Source: Oscillospiraceae bacterium (lineage in GTDB: Bacteria; Bacillota; Clostridia; Oscillospirales; CAG-272). From it: DNA of 46,305 nucleotides. Below, piece after piece: positions 14,230-21,460 of the stretch. The notes under the pieces were generated by a model, which ran no database searches, had not been told where the DNA came from, and saw nothing but the letters and a program-made list of their open reading frames with translations. The stretch is taken from the NCBI GenBank assembly GCA_015064555.1, contig SVRZ01000020.1:1-46305 (forward strand), given 5' to 3'. Both the position numbers and the translations under genes were made by a program. Each line of letters opens with the position of its first letter. Positions within the stretch are counted from its first letter, which is position 1.

Positions 14230-15915
14230 TTAGTTCATCTCTATCTCAAATTCCTTTATGCCATCATTAAGCTTGAAATCTATAAGATAGATCATAAATT
14301 TCTTTGTGGTTTCCATCTCGGATACCGAAACGGTGCATACCGAGGGATCGAAGGATACCGTGCAGGATTTCACGGTTATTTTTCCGTTGTCTACCGTGGG
14401 AGGATAGAGCGAAACTATTCTTTCGGTGATAGGCTCATCGGTATCGAAGACGTCCTTCATTTTCACCGAGCTTTCGCCGGCAGTGAATGCTCGTCTGACC
14501 GAGCGAACAGCTTCGTCGCCGTAAGCGCCTGCTATATCCATAGAGAACACACCGTCCTCAAAGCTTACGTCGGATGCCGAATGCTGCTTTCCAAGCTTCT
14601 GTGCTCCTTTTTCGCCGAAGTAGGGAAGGTTATGACCGAGAGATGAGCACTCGATGAAGTCGTATCTCGTTTCATTTTTGAAATACTGCTTAACGTAGAC
14701 TGCGCGTCCCATATCGGTTATAAGCTGCTCGCCGTCCTTGGCGAAAATAAATGTACCGACATCGTTGTGATTATGATGCTCTGCGTTGTGTCCTGCTTTA
14801 GCCGCGAAGCCGTAGGTACCGGTCCTCTTTATATACCATTGAGATTCATTGGCGTAATATTCTGCATCGGCATTATCGGGGGTGGGATTGTTATATATAT
14901 CCTCATCGAGCCATATCGCCGAATTCAGGAGCAGGCAGAAGCGTGAGCAGCCGTCCTTGTTGTAGGATATCGAGGGGGAATATACCTTAACGTCATCGGG
15001 ATAAAGCTTCTTGAGATAATGGAGAGTTCCGAGGTGATAGCGGAGTGTGCGGTCGCCATCCGCAAATGATACAGACGCCTGACCGGAAAGATACATCTTC
15101 TGTATGAAGGTAGCTATAGTCTTTACCTTTTCGCGTGCGAAGTAATCCTCCTTACCTTCGGTATAGGTCTTTACCATATCGGCATATGTGATAAAGAAGC
15201 CGAAGCCGTAGTGCCAGTAGCTCGTACCCTCAAGGCAGTAGCCGTCATTTCTGAAGCCTGCGAGGAAGGATTCCATAATCTTGTCGAATCTCGGCTTTAT
15301 CTCGTCAAAGAGGTCGGGGCGCATGAGCATGAAGGTACAGCCGACAGAGCCTCCGCAGACCGCCGCCCAGTTATTGGTGCATCTCGTTTCCCACCAGAAA
15401 AGGTCGGGATTGTTCATAAAGGAGTCGATTATCCTCTGCTGAACCTCAACCTTTAATCGCTTTGCGACAAGAGTATCGAGTCTGTCACCGAGCAGGGTGT
15501 ATATCTCCGAGAGCGCAAAGCCGGTCTCGGCGGCAAAGAGGTCAATATGAGTCTTGTAATATACGTCAAGATTCGGGTGATGAGCCGAAACAGACCAGGT
15601 ATATTCATCGCAGATGGCAAAGACTATATCGTTGAGATAATCGATATATTTCTGCTCCTCGGGATAAATGAGCGACATAACGGCAGAGGTAGCAAGCTGA
15701 CCGCGTCTTATGAAATAGGGGTTTTCATATACAGCTCTGTTTCCCGAAACGGTAAATTCCTTGAATGCACTGTATCTGAGCTCTGCGATGCTCTTACCCT
15801 CGCAATACTTTATCCAATCCGAGTGTCTTTCGTCAAGATATTTTTTGTAGCAAGGATTATTTCGCACGGTGACCGACCAAAATTCCGGATCGTGTGCTTT
15901 TCCGATAAGATTCAT
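14230..15915 (-). CDS. Heparinase II/III-family polysaccharide lyase, second copy
   Basis: 561 residues, the same length as its upstream neighbour and roughly half identical to it over the parts compared by eye. The N-terminal two-thirds is an alpha/alpha-toroid with NNWAAVCGGSVGCT and EGTSYWHYGFGFF, where the Tyr and His are the expected catalytic residues. The heparinase II/III C-terminal beta-sandwich starts with AGHNAEHHNHNDVGTFIFAK, whose His-x-His-x-Asp motif is typical of the family. The family cleaves uronate-containing chains (heparin, heparan, alginate and others) by beta-elimination. No signal peptide is seen, so cytoplasmic action on imported oligosaccharides is likely. GGAGG precedes the ATG. 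Third gene of the operon. Confidence 0.85.
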   Translation of the reverse strand: MNLIGKAHDPEFWSVTVRNNPCYKKYLDERHSDWIKYCEGKSIAELRYSAFKEFTVSGNRAVYENPYFIRRGQLATSAVMSLIYPEEQKYIDYLNDIVFAICDEYTWSVSAHHPNLDVYYKTHIDLFAAETGFALSEIYTLLGDRLDTLVAKRLKVEVQQRIIDSFMNNPDLFWWETRCTNNWAAVCGGSVGCTFMLMRPDLFDEIKPRFDKIMESFLAGFRNDGYCLEGTSYWHYGFGFFITYADMVKTYTEGKEDYFAREKVKTIATFIQKMYLSGQASVSFADGDRTLRYHLGTLHYLKKLYPDDVKVYSPSISYNKDGCSRFCLLLNSAIWLDEDIYNNPTPDNADAEYYANESQWYIKRTGTYGFAAKAGHNAEHHNHNDVGTFIFAKDGEQLITDMGRAVYVKQYFKNETRYDFIECSSLGHNLPYFGEKGAQKLGKQHSASDVSFEDGVFSMDIAGAYGDEAVRSVRRAFTAGESSVKMKDVFDTDEPITERIVSLYPPTVDNGKITVKSCTVSFDPSVCTVSVSEMETTKKFMIYLIDFKLNDGIKEFEIEMN

Positions 15916-15927
15916 ATTCCTTCCTCC

Positions 15928-17613
15928 TTATTCGAATACGAGAGTAAGCTTGCTTACACCCGTTTTCAGCGTAAAGTCGGCAAAGTAGATAGTTTTGTTC
16001 TTTGAATTGATCTGCTCGGTGAGGCTAACGGATGCCGCCGATGCATCGTAAATGATAGCTATGGATTCGGTAACGACGGCACCGTCCTTTATTTCCGGGC
16101 GCTCTGTGAGAACTATCCTGTCGGTTACGGGTATGCCCTCGGAGCATACGAATTCATCCGTGAGGGTAACCTCGGTGTCGGTAAAGGTGAAGCTGCGCTT
16201 AACGCTCTTTATGTCCTCGCTTCCGTAAGCGGCAGCGATATCCATAGTGAATACCCCGTCCTTGAAATCAACGTCACAAGAGCCGTACTCGGGACCGGAT
16301 TTCTGGATGATATCACCGAAATAGGGTACAGAGTGTCCGAGAGAGGAGCACTCTATCATTCCGTATCTTGTATCCTGGGCGAAATACTGTTGAGAGTAAA
16401 CGCCGGGGCCCTGATCGGTAACTATCTGCTTTCCGTTTTTCGCAATTATGAAAGCGCCAACGTCGTTGTGGTTATGAGGCTCCTGATTGTGTCCCGCCTT
16501 AGCCGCAAATCCGTATGCATTCGTCCTCTTAACGAGCCACTGAGTATCCTTTCCGTAATACTCGGCCTCCGCATTGTCGGGTGCGGGGTTATTATATATA
16601 TCCTCGTCAAGCCAGGTTGCCGCGCGGACGAGCCAGTTGAATCTTCCGCATCCGTCGTTTATGTAGGAATACTCGGGAGAGTAAACGACAACGTCGTCAT
16701 ATTCCTTCTTCAGGAAGTGCAGAAGACCTATCTGATACTGCAGAGTATCGCCTCCGTCGGAGAAGCTTACGCACTTGAGTCCGGAAAGATACATCTTCTG
16801 AACGAAGGTTGCGATCGCGTGTACCTTCGGGCGCTCAAAGTAGTTGTATTTGCCCTCCGAGAAGGTGCGGAGCATCTCGGCATAAGCGCAGAAGAAGCCA
16901 AAGCCGTAATGCCAGTAATGCGTTCCCTCTGCACAGAATCCGTCATCCTGATATCCCTTCAGGAAGTTTTCCATAGAAAAATCAAGTCTTGGCTTAAGCT
17001 CGTAGAATTTTTCGGGGAAGAGAAGCATAAGCGTGCAGCCTACAGAGCCGGTGCACACCGCCGCCCAGTTCGCCGTATTGGAAACCGCCCATCCCCAGTT
17101 TGTGGTTTTTATATAGGAGTTGACAACGCGCGTTTCGATCTCTACCTTTATCATTTCGCGGATAAGCGGATCGAGTCTGTCGCCGAGAAGGGTATATATC
17201 TCGGCAAGCGTATAAGCCGTTTCGCAGGCGAAGAGATCGAGGTGGGTGCGGTTTACTACTTCAAGCAGCTTGGGCTGATGTGCAGGGATCGACCAGATAT
17301 ATTCGTTGCATATCGCAAAGATCATATCCATGGCGTAATTCAGGTATTTCTCCTCCTCCGGATATATGAGCGCGAGTATGGCAGCAGTTTCTACCTGAAC
17401 TCTGCGTCTGTAATAGGGCTTCTGGAATATTGTCCTGTTGCCGTTGAGCCCGTAAAGACGGAACTCGGTGTATCTGAGAGCTTCAAACGGTGCGTTTTCG
17501 CAAAGCTCATCCCAAGTTTTATGAAGAAAATCACGGTAAAATTTAAAGTGATCCTTGGAGCGAACCTCCTCGCTCCAGAATTTAGGATCGTTGCCTTTTC
17601 CAAGTAAGTTCAT
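15928..17613 (-). CDS. Heparinase II/III-family polysaccharide lyase, first copy
   Basis: 561 residues. Toroid domain to about residue 340 with Asn182 in NTANWAAVC and EGTHYWHYGFGF containing Tyr233, His235 and Tyr236. The heparinase II/III domain begins near 370 with HNQEPHNHNDVGAFIIAK (His380, His382, Asp384). The key acid/base candidates are all present. The N-terminus MNLLGKGNDPKFW is polar, with no export signal. It sits 12 bases upstream of the paralogous lyase and 23 bases downstream of the GH20 gene, so one transcript is almost certain. The two lyases may act on different linkages or sulfation states, which is inference. Confidence 0.87.
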   Translation of the reverse strand: MNLLGKGNDPKFWSEEVRSKDHFKFYRDFLHKTWDELCENAPFEALRYTEFRLYGLNGNRTIFQKPYYRRRVQVETAAILALIYPEEEKYLNYAMDMIFAICNEYIWSIPAHQPKLLEVVNRTHLDLFACETAYTLAEIYTLLGDRLDPLIREMIKVEIETRVVNSYIKTTNWGWAVSNTANWAAVCTGSVGCTLMLLFPEKFYELKPRLDFSMENFLKGYQDDGFCAEGTHYWHYGFGFFCAYAEMLRTFSEGKYNYFERPKVHAIATFVQKMYLSGLKCVSFSDGGDTLQYQIGLLHFLKKEYDDVVVYSPEYSYINDGCGRFNWLVRAATWLDEDIYNNPAPDNAEAEYYGKDTQWLVKRTNAYGFAAKAGHNQEPHNHNDVGAFIIAKNGKQIVTDQGPGVYSQQYFAQDTRYGMIECSSLGHSVPYFGDIIQKSGPEYGSCDVDFKDGVFTMDIAAAYGSEDIKSVKRSFTFTDTEVTLTDEFVCSEGIPVTDRIVLTERPEIKDGAVVTESIAIIYDASAASVSLTEQINSKNKTIYFADFTLKTGVSKLTLVFE

Positions 17614-17636
17614 AACAGTAGTCCACCTTATTTGTT

Positions 17637-19238
17637 TTAATGTGAAATAACGTTTGGCGATGCGTAATCTCCGTAGCGGTTTGATCTCAGAGGCATGCCC
17701 TCAGCCTTGCCGATGGGGAGTATCTTTTCCTCGAGCTCGTCTATTTTGTCGATATCTCCGTTAAGATAAGCAAGAAGCCTTGCCTTGCAGGATTTAAGGC
17801 GCAAAAGAATTCCTCCGATCCTGAGATCCTGAACGTCGAATCCGTGAGGCTTGTTATCCTTATGCCACTGATAAGAGAATGAGGTGTGGAATTTCTCTGT
17901 TGCGGAAATAACGAAATCGTAATCCTCAACAAGAGCAGCAAGAGCCGCCTTGTCGTTTTCTGTATAGGCTTTACGAGTCTTTATACCGAGCTCATACTTA
18001 CGAGAGAGCACCGAGCAAAGATCTGCGGCACTTCTGAATACGTAAGCGTATTTCTCGCTCTTGCCGGCAACATCCAGGAGCCTTTCTGCCATTCTTCCGT
18101 ACTCGGCTCCGACACCATCTGATACAGTGTAATCATAGAATCCGAGGAAGGGATCCGAATAAAGCATATATTTTGAGGGATTCTCGGTACCCTGAACGCC
18201 GCATATCGCATTCGGCGAGTCTATTTCCATAAAATCATCGTATTCGATACCGAAGAGTGCCTTGAATTTTTTCTTGATATCAGCCTCGTCGGTATTTCCC
18301 TTTGCGTACTCTATAATGTAGAGCAGGGCGGGGAGCTGAGAGAAGTGAGAGCATTCCGCGCCGTCATCTCCCCAGAGGGTGATGAAAACGTTCTCAACCT
18401 TGTTTTCCTTGCAGGCATCCATAGCGGGAAGCATTGTTTTCAGCGAATACTTATTATGCGGTATGAGTCCGCTCCAGCACCAGGCACCGCCCGCAAACCA
18501 GACCTCGTCTGCCATCTGGCGGTGATTGTATATCATATCGTCGTAGCTCTCTTTTTTGAGCGAGTAATAATTCCAATAAACGGGAATAAGACCTTCGGGA
18601 ATTGCATCCTTAGCACTCTTGGGAACCTCGCACTTGGTCGTGTAGTATCCGCCCTTATTCCATCCGCGGAAGAACATATCCGACCACATCATAGGTGAAA
18701 ATCCGTATGACCTGACGATCTCGTTTACTCTGGCAAGATGCCTCTTCATCAGCACGTCTATCGTTTCATATCCGTGAATATCGAGATGCTGTCCTCTGCC
18801 GAGCATATGTGCCTCGTCCATACCTATATGTATAAGTCTTGAGGTGAAGCACTCCGAGAGGGTGGCTATCATATCGTCAATAAGCTTATACGTGCGCTCG
18901 TCGTCGGTAAGAAGTATATCGTTGCAATCCTTCGGCACCTTGTTCCATTTGAGATATGCATTAAGATGCGCGAGCGTCTGTATACATGGGATAACCTCAA
19001 TGCCGTGCTCTGCGGCAAAGGCATCTATTTCCTTCATTTCAGCCTTCGAATATCTTCCTCTCAGGTATCCGAAATAAGGGTTTCCGTCTACCTCGTATGT
19101 ATCCTCGCAGTAGAGTAGAACACAGTTGTAGCCCATCTTTTCGAGATGAAGCAAAAAGTCCTTCAGGGCATCCATATTCATTACCGCATTTCTGGACATA
19201 TCTATCATAACGCCGAAGCGTGTGAAGTTGTTCGCCAT
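17637..19238 (-). CDS. GH20-family glycoside hydrolase (beta-N-acetylhexosaminidase-like)
   Basis: 533 residues with AAGGAG before the ATG. A TIM-barrel starting at once (FTRFGVMIDMSRNAVMNMDA), without the small N-terminal GH20b domain or a signal peptide. HIGMDEAHMLGRG contains the Asp141-Glu142 pair used for substrate-assisted cleavage in GH20. MMWSDMFFRGW and EVWFAGGAWCWSG are further barrel-strand motifs. The family removes terminal beta-GlcNAc or GalNAc, which would combine with the two lyases downstream to take apart amino-sugar/uronate oligosaccharides in the cytoplasm. First gene of the operon, behind a strong promoter. No transporter gene is linked in this window. Confidence 0.87.
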   Translation of the reverse strand: MANNFTRFGVMIDMSRNAVMNMDALKDFLLHLEKMGYNCVLLYCEDTYEVDGNPYFGYLRGRYSKAEMKEIDAFAAEHGIEVIPCIQTLAHLNAYLKWNKVPKDCNDILLTDDERTYKLIDDMIATLSECFTSRLIHIGMDEAHMLGRGQHLDIHGYETIDVLMKRHLARVNEIVRSYGFSPMMWSDMFFRGWNKGGYYTTKCEVPKSAKDAIPEGLIPVYWNYYSLKKESYDDMIYNHRQMADEVWFAGGAWCWSGLIPHNKYSLKTMLPAMDACKENKVENVFITLWGDDGAECSHFSQLPALLYIIEYAKGNTDEADIKKKFKALFGIEYDDFMEIDSPNAICGVQGTENPSKYMLYSDPFLGFYDYTVSDGVGAEYGRMAERLLDVAGKSEKYAYVFRSAADLCSVLSRKYELGIKTRKAYTENDKAALAALVEDYDFVISATEKFHTSFSYQWHKDNKPHGFDVQDLRIGGILLRLKSCKARLLAYLNGDIDKIDELEEKILPIGKAEGMPLRSNRYGDYASPNVISH

Positions 19239-19295
19239 ATTTTGTTCTCCTTTTTATTAACTTATTAAATCGAAAATCCTTACGCGGACACCTTC

Positions 19296-19332
19296 ATTAT
19301 ATACTCGCGCGTGCACAAAGTCAACAATTGTT
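19296..19332 (-). promoter_or_regulatory. Promoter of the GH20-lyase operon with an overlapping palindrome
   Basis: Minus strand TTGACT (19324-19319), 17-base spacer, TATAAT (19301-19296). The perfect palindrome AACAATTGTT (19323-19332) touches the -35 box and is a candidate regulator site; the same ten bases also occur near 5902. The spacer contains GCACGCGCG. Confidence 0.85.
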
Positions 19333-19430
19333 AAATAAAAAAGCGATATTTTACAAGCGGAATGGAAAATATTAATAAAAAATCCCCCCGTTTTTTATGC
19401 ATAACTGCGAAAAATGGGGAGAGGGAGATG

Positions 19431-19903
19431 CGGCGCTTTGCGGTGATGATATACACCTTCGGTGATGATATACAGCCCAAAGGGCTGATGATATACACCT
19501 TCGGTGATGATATACAGCCCAAAGGGCTGATGATATACACCTTCGGTGATGATATACAGCCCAAAGGGCTGATGATATACGCCTGCGGCGATGATATACA
19601 GCCCAAAGGGCTGATGATATACGCCTGCGGCGATGATATACAGCCCCAAGGGCTGATGATATACACCTTCGGTGATGATATACAGCCCAAAGGACTGATG
19701 ATATACAACCTCTGGTTGATATCACAAAATCAAAACAAAATCAAGGCGAAAGCCTTGTATATCATCAATTTCGCAGAAATTGCATATCATCCGTCCGAAA
19801 ACGAGTATATCTCGCTTTCGGGCGAGTATATCATCAAGTCGCAGAGGAATACACCTTCGGTGATGATATACATTCAATGATATACCAAGTCTGCGACTTG
19901 GAT
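19431..19903. repeat. Large array of variable hairpins with the constant linker GATGATATAC
   Basis: About 18 small hairpins in a row, each followed by ATGATATA. The most common pair is CACC-TTC-GGTG and CAGCCC-AAA-GGGCTG, which with two linkers makes a 42-base unit repeated several times. Other units are CGCC-TGC-GGCG, CAGCCC-CAA-GGGCTG, CAACC-TCT-GGTTG, CAAGGC-GAAA-GCCTTG, CAATTTC-GCA-GAAATTG and CCAAGTC-TGC-GACTTGG. The orientation of the linker flips to TATATCAT in the part near the tRNA gene. Stem arms always match each other although units differ, loops are nearly always three bases, and the array ends at the terminator of tRNA-Leu(CAA). Several frames are open across it only because the unit length is a multiple of three. 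Confidence 0.92.
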
Positions 19904-19943
19904 AAAAAATGCTGCAGAAAAAATACATTTTCTGCAGCATTTT
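19904..19943 (-). terminator. Intrinsic terminator of tRNA-Leu(CAA)
   Basis: On the minus strand AAAATGCTGCAGAAAA, a short loop, then TTTTCTGCAGCATTTTTT. It starts directly after the CCA end. Confidence 0.9.
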
Positions 19944-20030
19944 TGGTGCCGGTGGCGGGGGTCGAACCCGCACGTTCTTGCGAACACGGGATTTTGAGTC
20001 CCGGGCGTCTGCCAATTCCACCACACCGGC
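19944..20030 (-). tRNA. tRNA-Leu(CAA)
   Basis: A class II tRNA of 87 nt with encoded CCA. The acceptor stem GCCGGTG pairs with CACCGGC, the D-arm is GGCAGACGC, and the anticodon loop CTCAAAA gives CAA for UUG codons. The long variable arm is TGTTCGCAAGAACG and the T-loop GGTTCGACCCC. Confidence 0.95.
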
Positions 20031-20042
20031 ATATCATCGGTA

Positions 20043-20071
20043 ATTATAGCACAACGAGTTGGAAAAATCAA
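20043..20071 (-). promoter_or_regulatory. Promoter of tRNA-Leu(CAA)
   Basis: Minus strand TTGATT (20071-20066), 17-base spacer, TATAAT (20048-20043), ending 13 bases before the tRNA. Confidence 0.85.
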
Positions 20072-20133
20072 TAACTTTTTTTAAAAAAATAAAATATTTC
20101 CGATAAAAATGAAAACAAAATTAAAAAACCGTA

Positions 20134-20162
20134 TTGTAATTTGTCAATGTTTATAGTATAAT
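20134..20162 (+). promoter_or_regulatory. Promoter of the 312-aa gene and its operon
   Basis: TTGTAA (20134-20139), 17-base spacer, TATAAT (20157-20162), 33 bases before the ATG at 20196. Confidence 0.7.
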
Positions 20163-20195
20163 TTATAAGTAAAAATATTTTTAGGTGGGAAACGT

Positions 20196-21134
20196 ATGTA
20201 CGAGGATATGGATTTTTCGGTAAATGAGATATCCCTTTCCAACCTTCGTGAGTTGTCCTCGGAGATAGGAAAGAGCTATGACAGCCGTCTTTGCGAGCTG
20301 GCATTTATAGCCGATTCGGTGGCAGATCGCTTTTCCGAGCTGACCGATAGCGGAATGGATGCTTACGGAATACTGACTCTTCTTTCTGAATACCGTATAT
20401 TACCCGGCGGAGCCGATGAGAAAGGTGCCCGTCTTGCCAACGCGGATTTTATTGACTCGAGCATAAGATACACCGATATGGCTTCCTTCGCAGGGCTTAT
20501 ACTCGAGAAGCTCGCTTCGCGCGGAATAGAGATCTCCGAGCGTGACTTTCTTCCCGAGGATGAGGCAGATGAGCTTTTGACCTACGTCAAGAATCCTCTT
20601 GCAGATGAGGCATTTGACGTATTTTCTCTGGATTTTGATGATCCGAGAGTGGCATATGCGGATAGCAACAGGGCGGCTTGCTTCGCGGTAGCGGACGGAA
20701 AGGTCGGTTACTGCATACTCCCATTTGAGGAGAGCGGAGCGCGTATCCCGGGAATATACTCGATGATAAATGCGCTCGAGCTGAAAATAGCAGCGGTGAT
20801 CCCTGTATTCGGTGCCGATGCCGCGGCAGATATGAAGTATGCTCTTGTCGGGCGCTCGTTCAGAATTCCAAAGGCGGGTATTGACACTGACAGATATCTT
20901 GAAATACGTCTTTCCTCGGAGTCGGCGGTGACTTTCACAGCAGCTGCGCTTGCGGCAGAATATTTCGGACTTGATATATTCAGGCTCGTAACTATGCCCG
21001 AGGGTGATGAGGGCGCTCCGGCAAGCCTGATGATATTGCGTGACACGGGCAGCGGATTCACGGCATTTCTGGCTTACCTTGCTATTTTTGCCGTATCATA
21101 CTCAATTGTCGGCATATACGAAAATATAGAATAA
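20196..21134 (+). CDS. Protein with a possible prephenate-dehydratase-like (periplasmic-binding-fold) domain
   Basis: 312 residues, AGGTGG before the ATG. The first 115 residues are acidic and helical and may include a chorismate-mutase-like helical segment, which is not proven. Residues about 150-290 resemble the PheA dehydratase fold: DSNRAACFAVADGKVGYCIL followed by PFEESGARIPGIYSMINALE parallels the family's 'AV..G..DYGVVPIENS..G.V' segment. An ACT-like region is not obvious, and the C-terminal SGFTAFLAYLAIFAVSYSIVG is hydrophobic. The normal TRDF-type catalytic Thr motif is not visible, so enzyme activity is doubtful. It leads a cluster with a TSCPD protein and phosphoglucomutase. Confidence 0.6.
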   Translation: MYEDMDFSVNEISLSNLRELSSEIGKSYDSRLCELAFIADSVADRFSELTDSGMDAYGILTLLSEYRILPGGADEKGARLANADFIDSSIRYTDMASFAGLILEKLASRGIEISERDFLPEDEADELLTYVKNPLADEAFDVFSLDFDDPRVAYADSNRAACFAVADGKVGYCILPFEESGARIPGIYSMINALELKIAAVIPVFGADAAADMKYALVGRSFRIPKAGIDTDRYLEIRLSSESAVTFTAAALAAEYFGLDIFRLVTMPEGDEGAPASLMILRDTGSGFTAFLAYLAIFAVSYSIVGIYENIE

Positions 21135-21163
21135 ATCAGCCAAAATATCGAAAGGATATAATT

Positions 21164-21421
21164 ATGAAGCAGCATATTGAATATAAAACGCGCGGCACCT
21201 GCTCGCGTATGATAACCCTTGAGGTCGAGGACGGAATAATAACCGATTGTGCATTTCTCGGAGGCTGCTCCGGAAATACCGCAGGCATCGCCTCGCTCGT
21301 AAAGGGAATGAAGGCTGAGGATGCGATAGAAAGGCTGAAGGGAATAAAGTGCGGCTTTAAGCCCACATCCTGTCCCGATCAGCTTGCAAGAGCACTCGAG
21401 GAAAATCTCAAAGAGCAGTAA
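21164..21421 (+). CDS. TSCPD-domain protein (TIGR03905-type)
   Basis: 85 residues, AAAGGA before the ATG. A compact domain with GTCSRMI (Cys13), LGGCSGNTAGI (Cys35) and the name-giving TSCPDQLA near the C-terminus (Cys70). The fold is related to a C-terminal domain of vitamin-B12-dependent ribonucleotide reductases. Five cysteines (13, 29, 35, 63, 70) suggest metal or cluster binding. The role of stand-alone members is unknown. Confidence 0.9.
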   Translation: MKQHIEYKTRGTCSRMITLEVEDGIITDCAFLGGCSGNTAGIASLVKGMKAEDAIERLKGIKCGFKPTSCPDQLARALEENLKEQ

Positions 21422-21460
21422 CCTTTTTTCAAAGTAAATTTTATCCCTGGAGAGGAAAAT

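Noticed and set aside
16333-17607. A 424-codon frame on the plus strand
   Set aside because: It lies entirely antisense to the first heparinase-family gene, which has intact family motifs. No ribosome site or promoter supports it.
19362-19880. A 172-residue repeat protein (IYTFGDDIQPKGLM repeats) and several opposite-strand frames across the hairpin array
   Set aside because: The 42-base unit is a multiple of three and lacks stops in several frames at once, including all three on the minus strand. No convincing ribosome site is present, and the sequence is explained by hairpins, not codons.
19431-19903. CRISPR array
   Set aside because: The constant part is only 8-10 bases, and the variable parts are themselves palindromes of 11-17 bases, some repeated. 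No leader or cas genes are seen.
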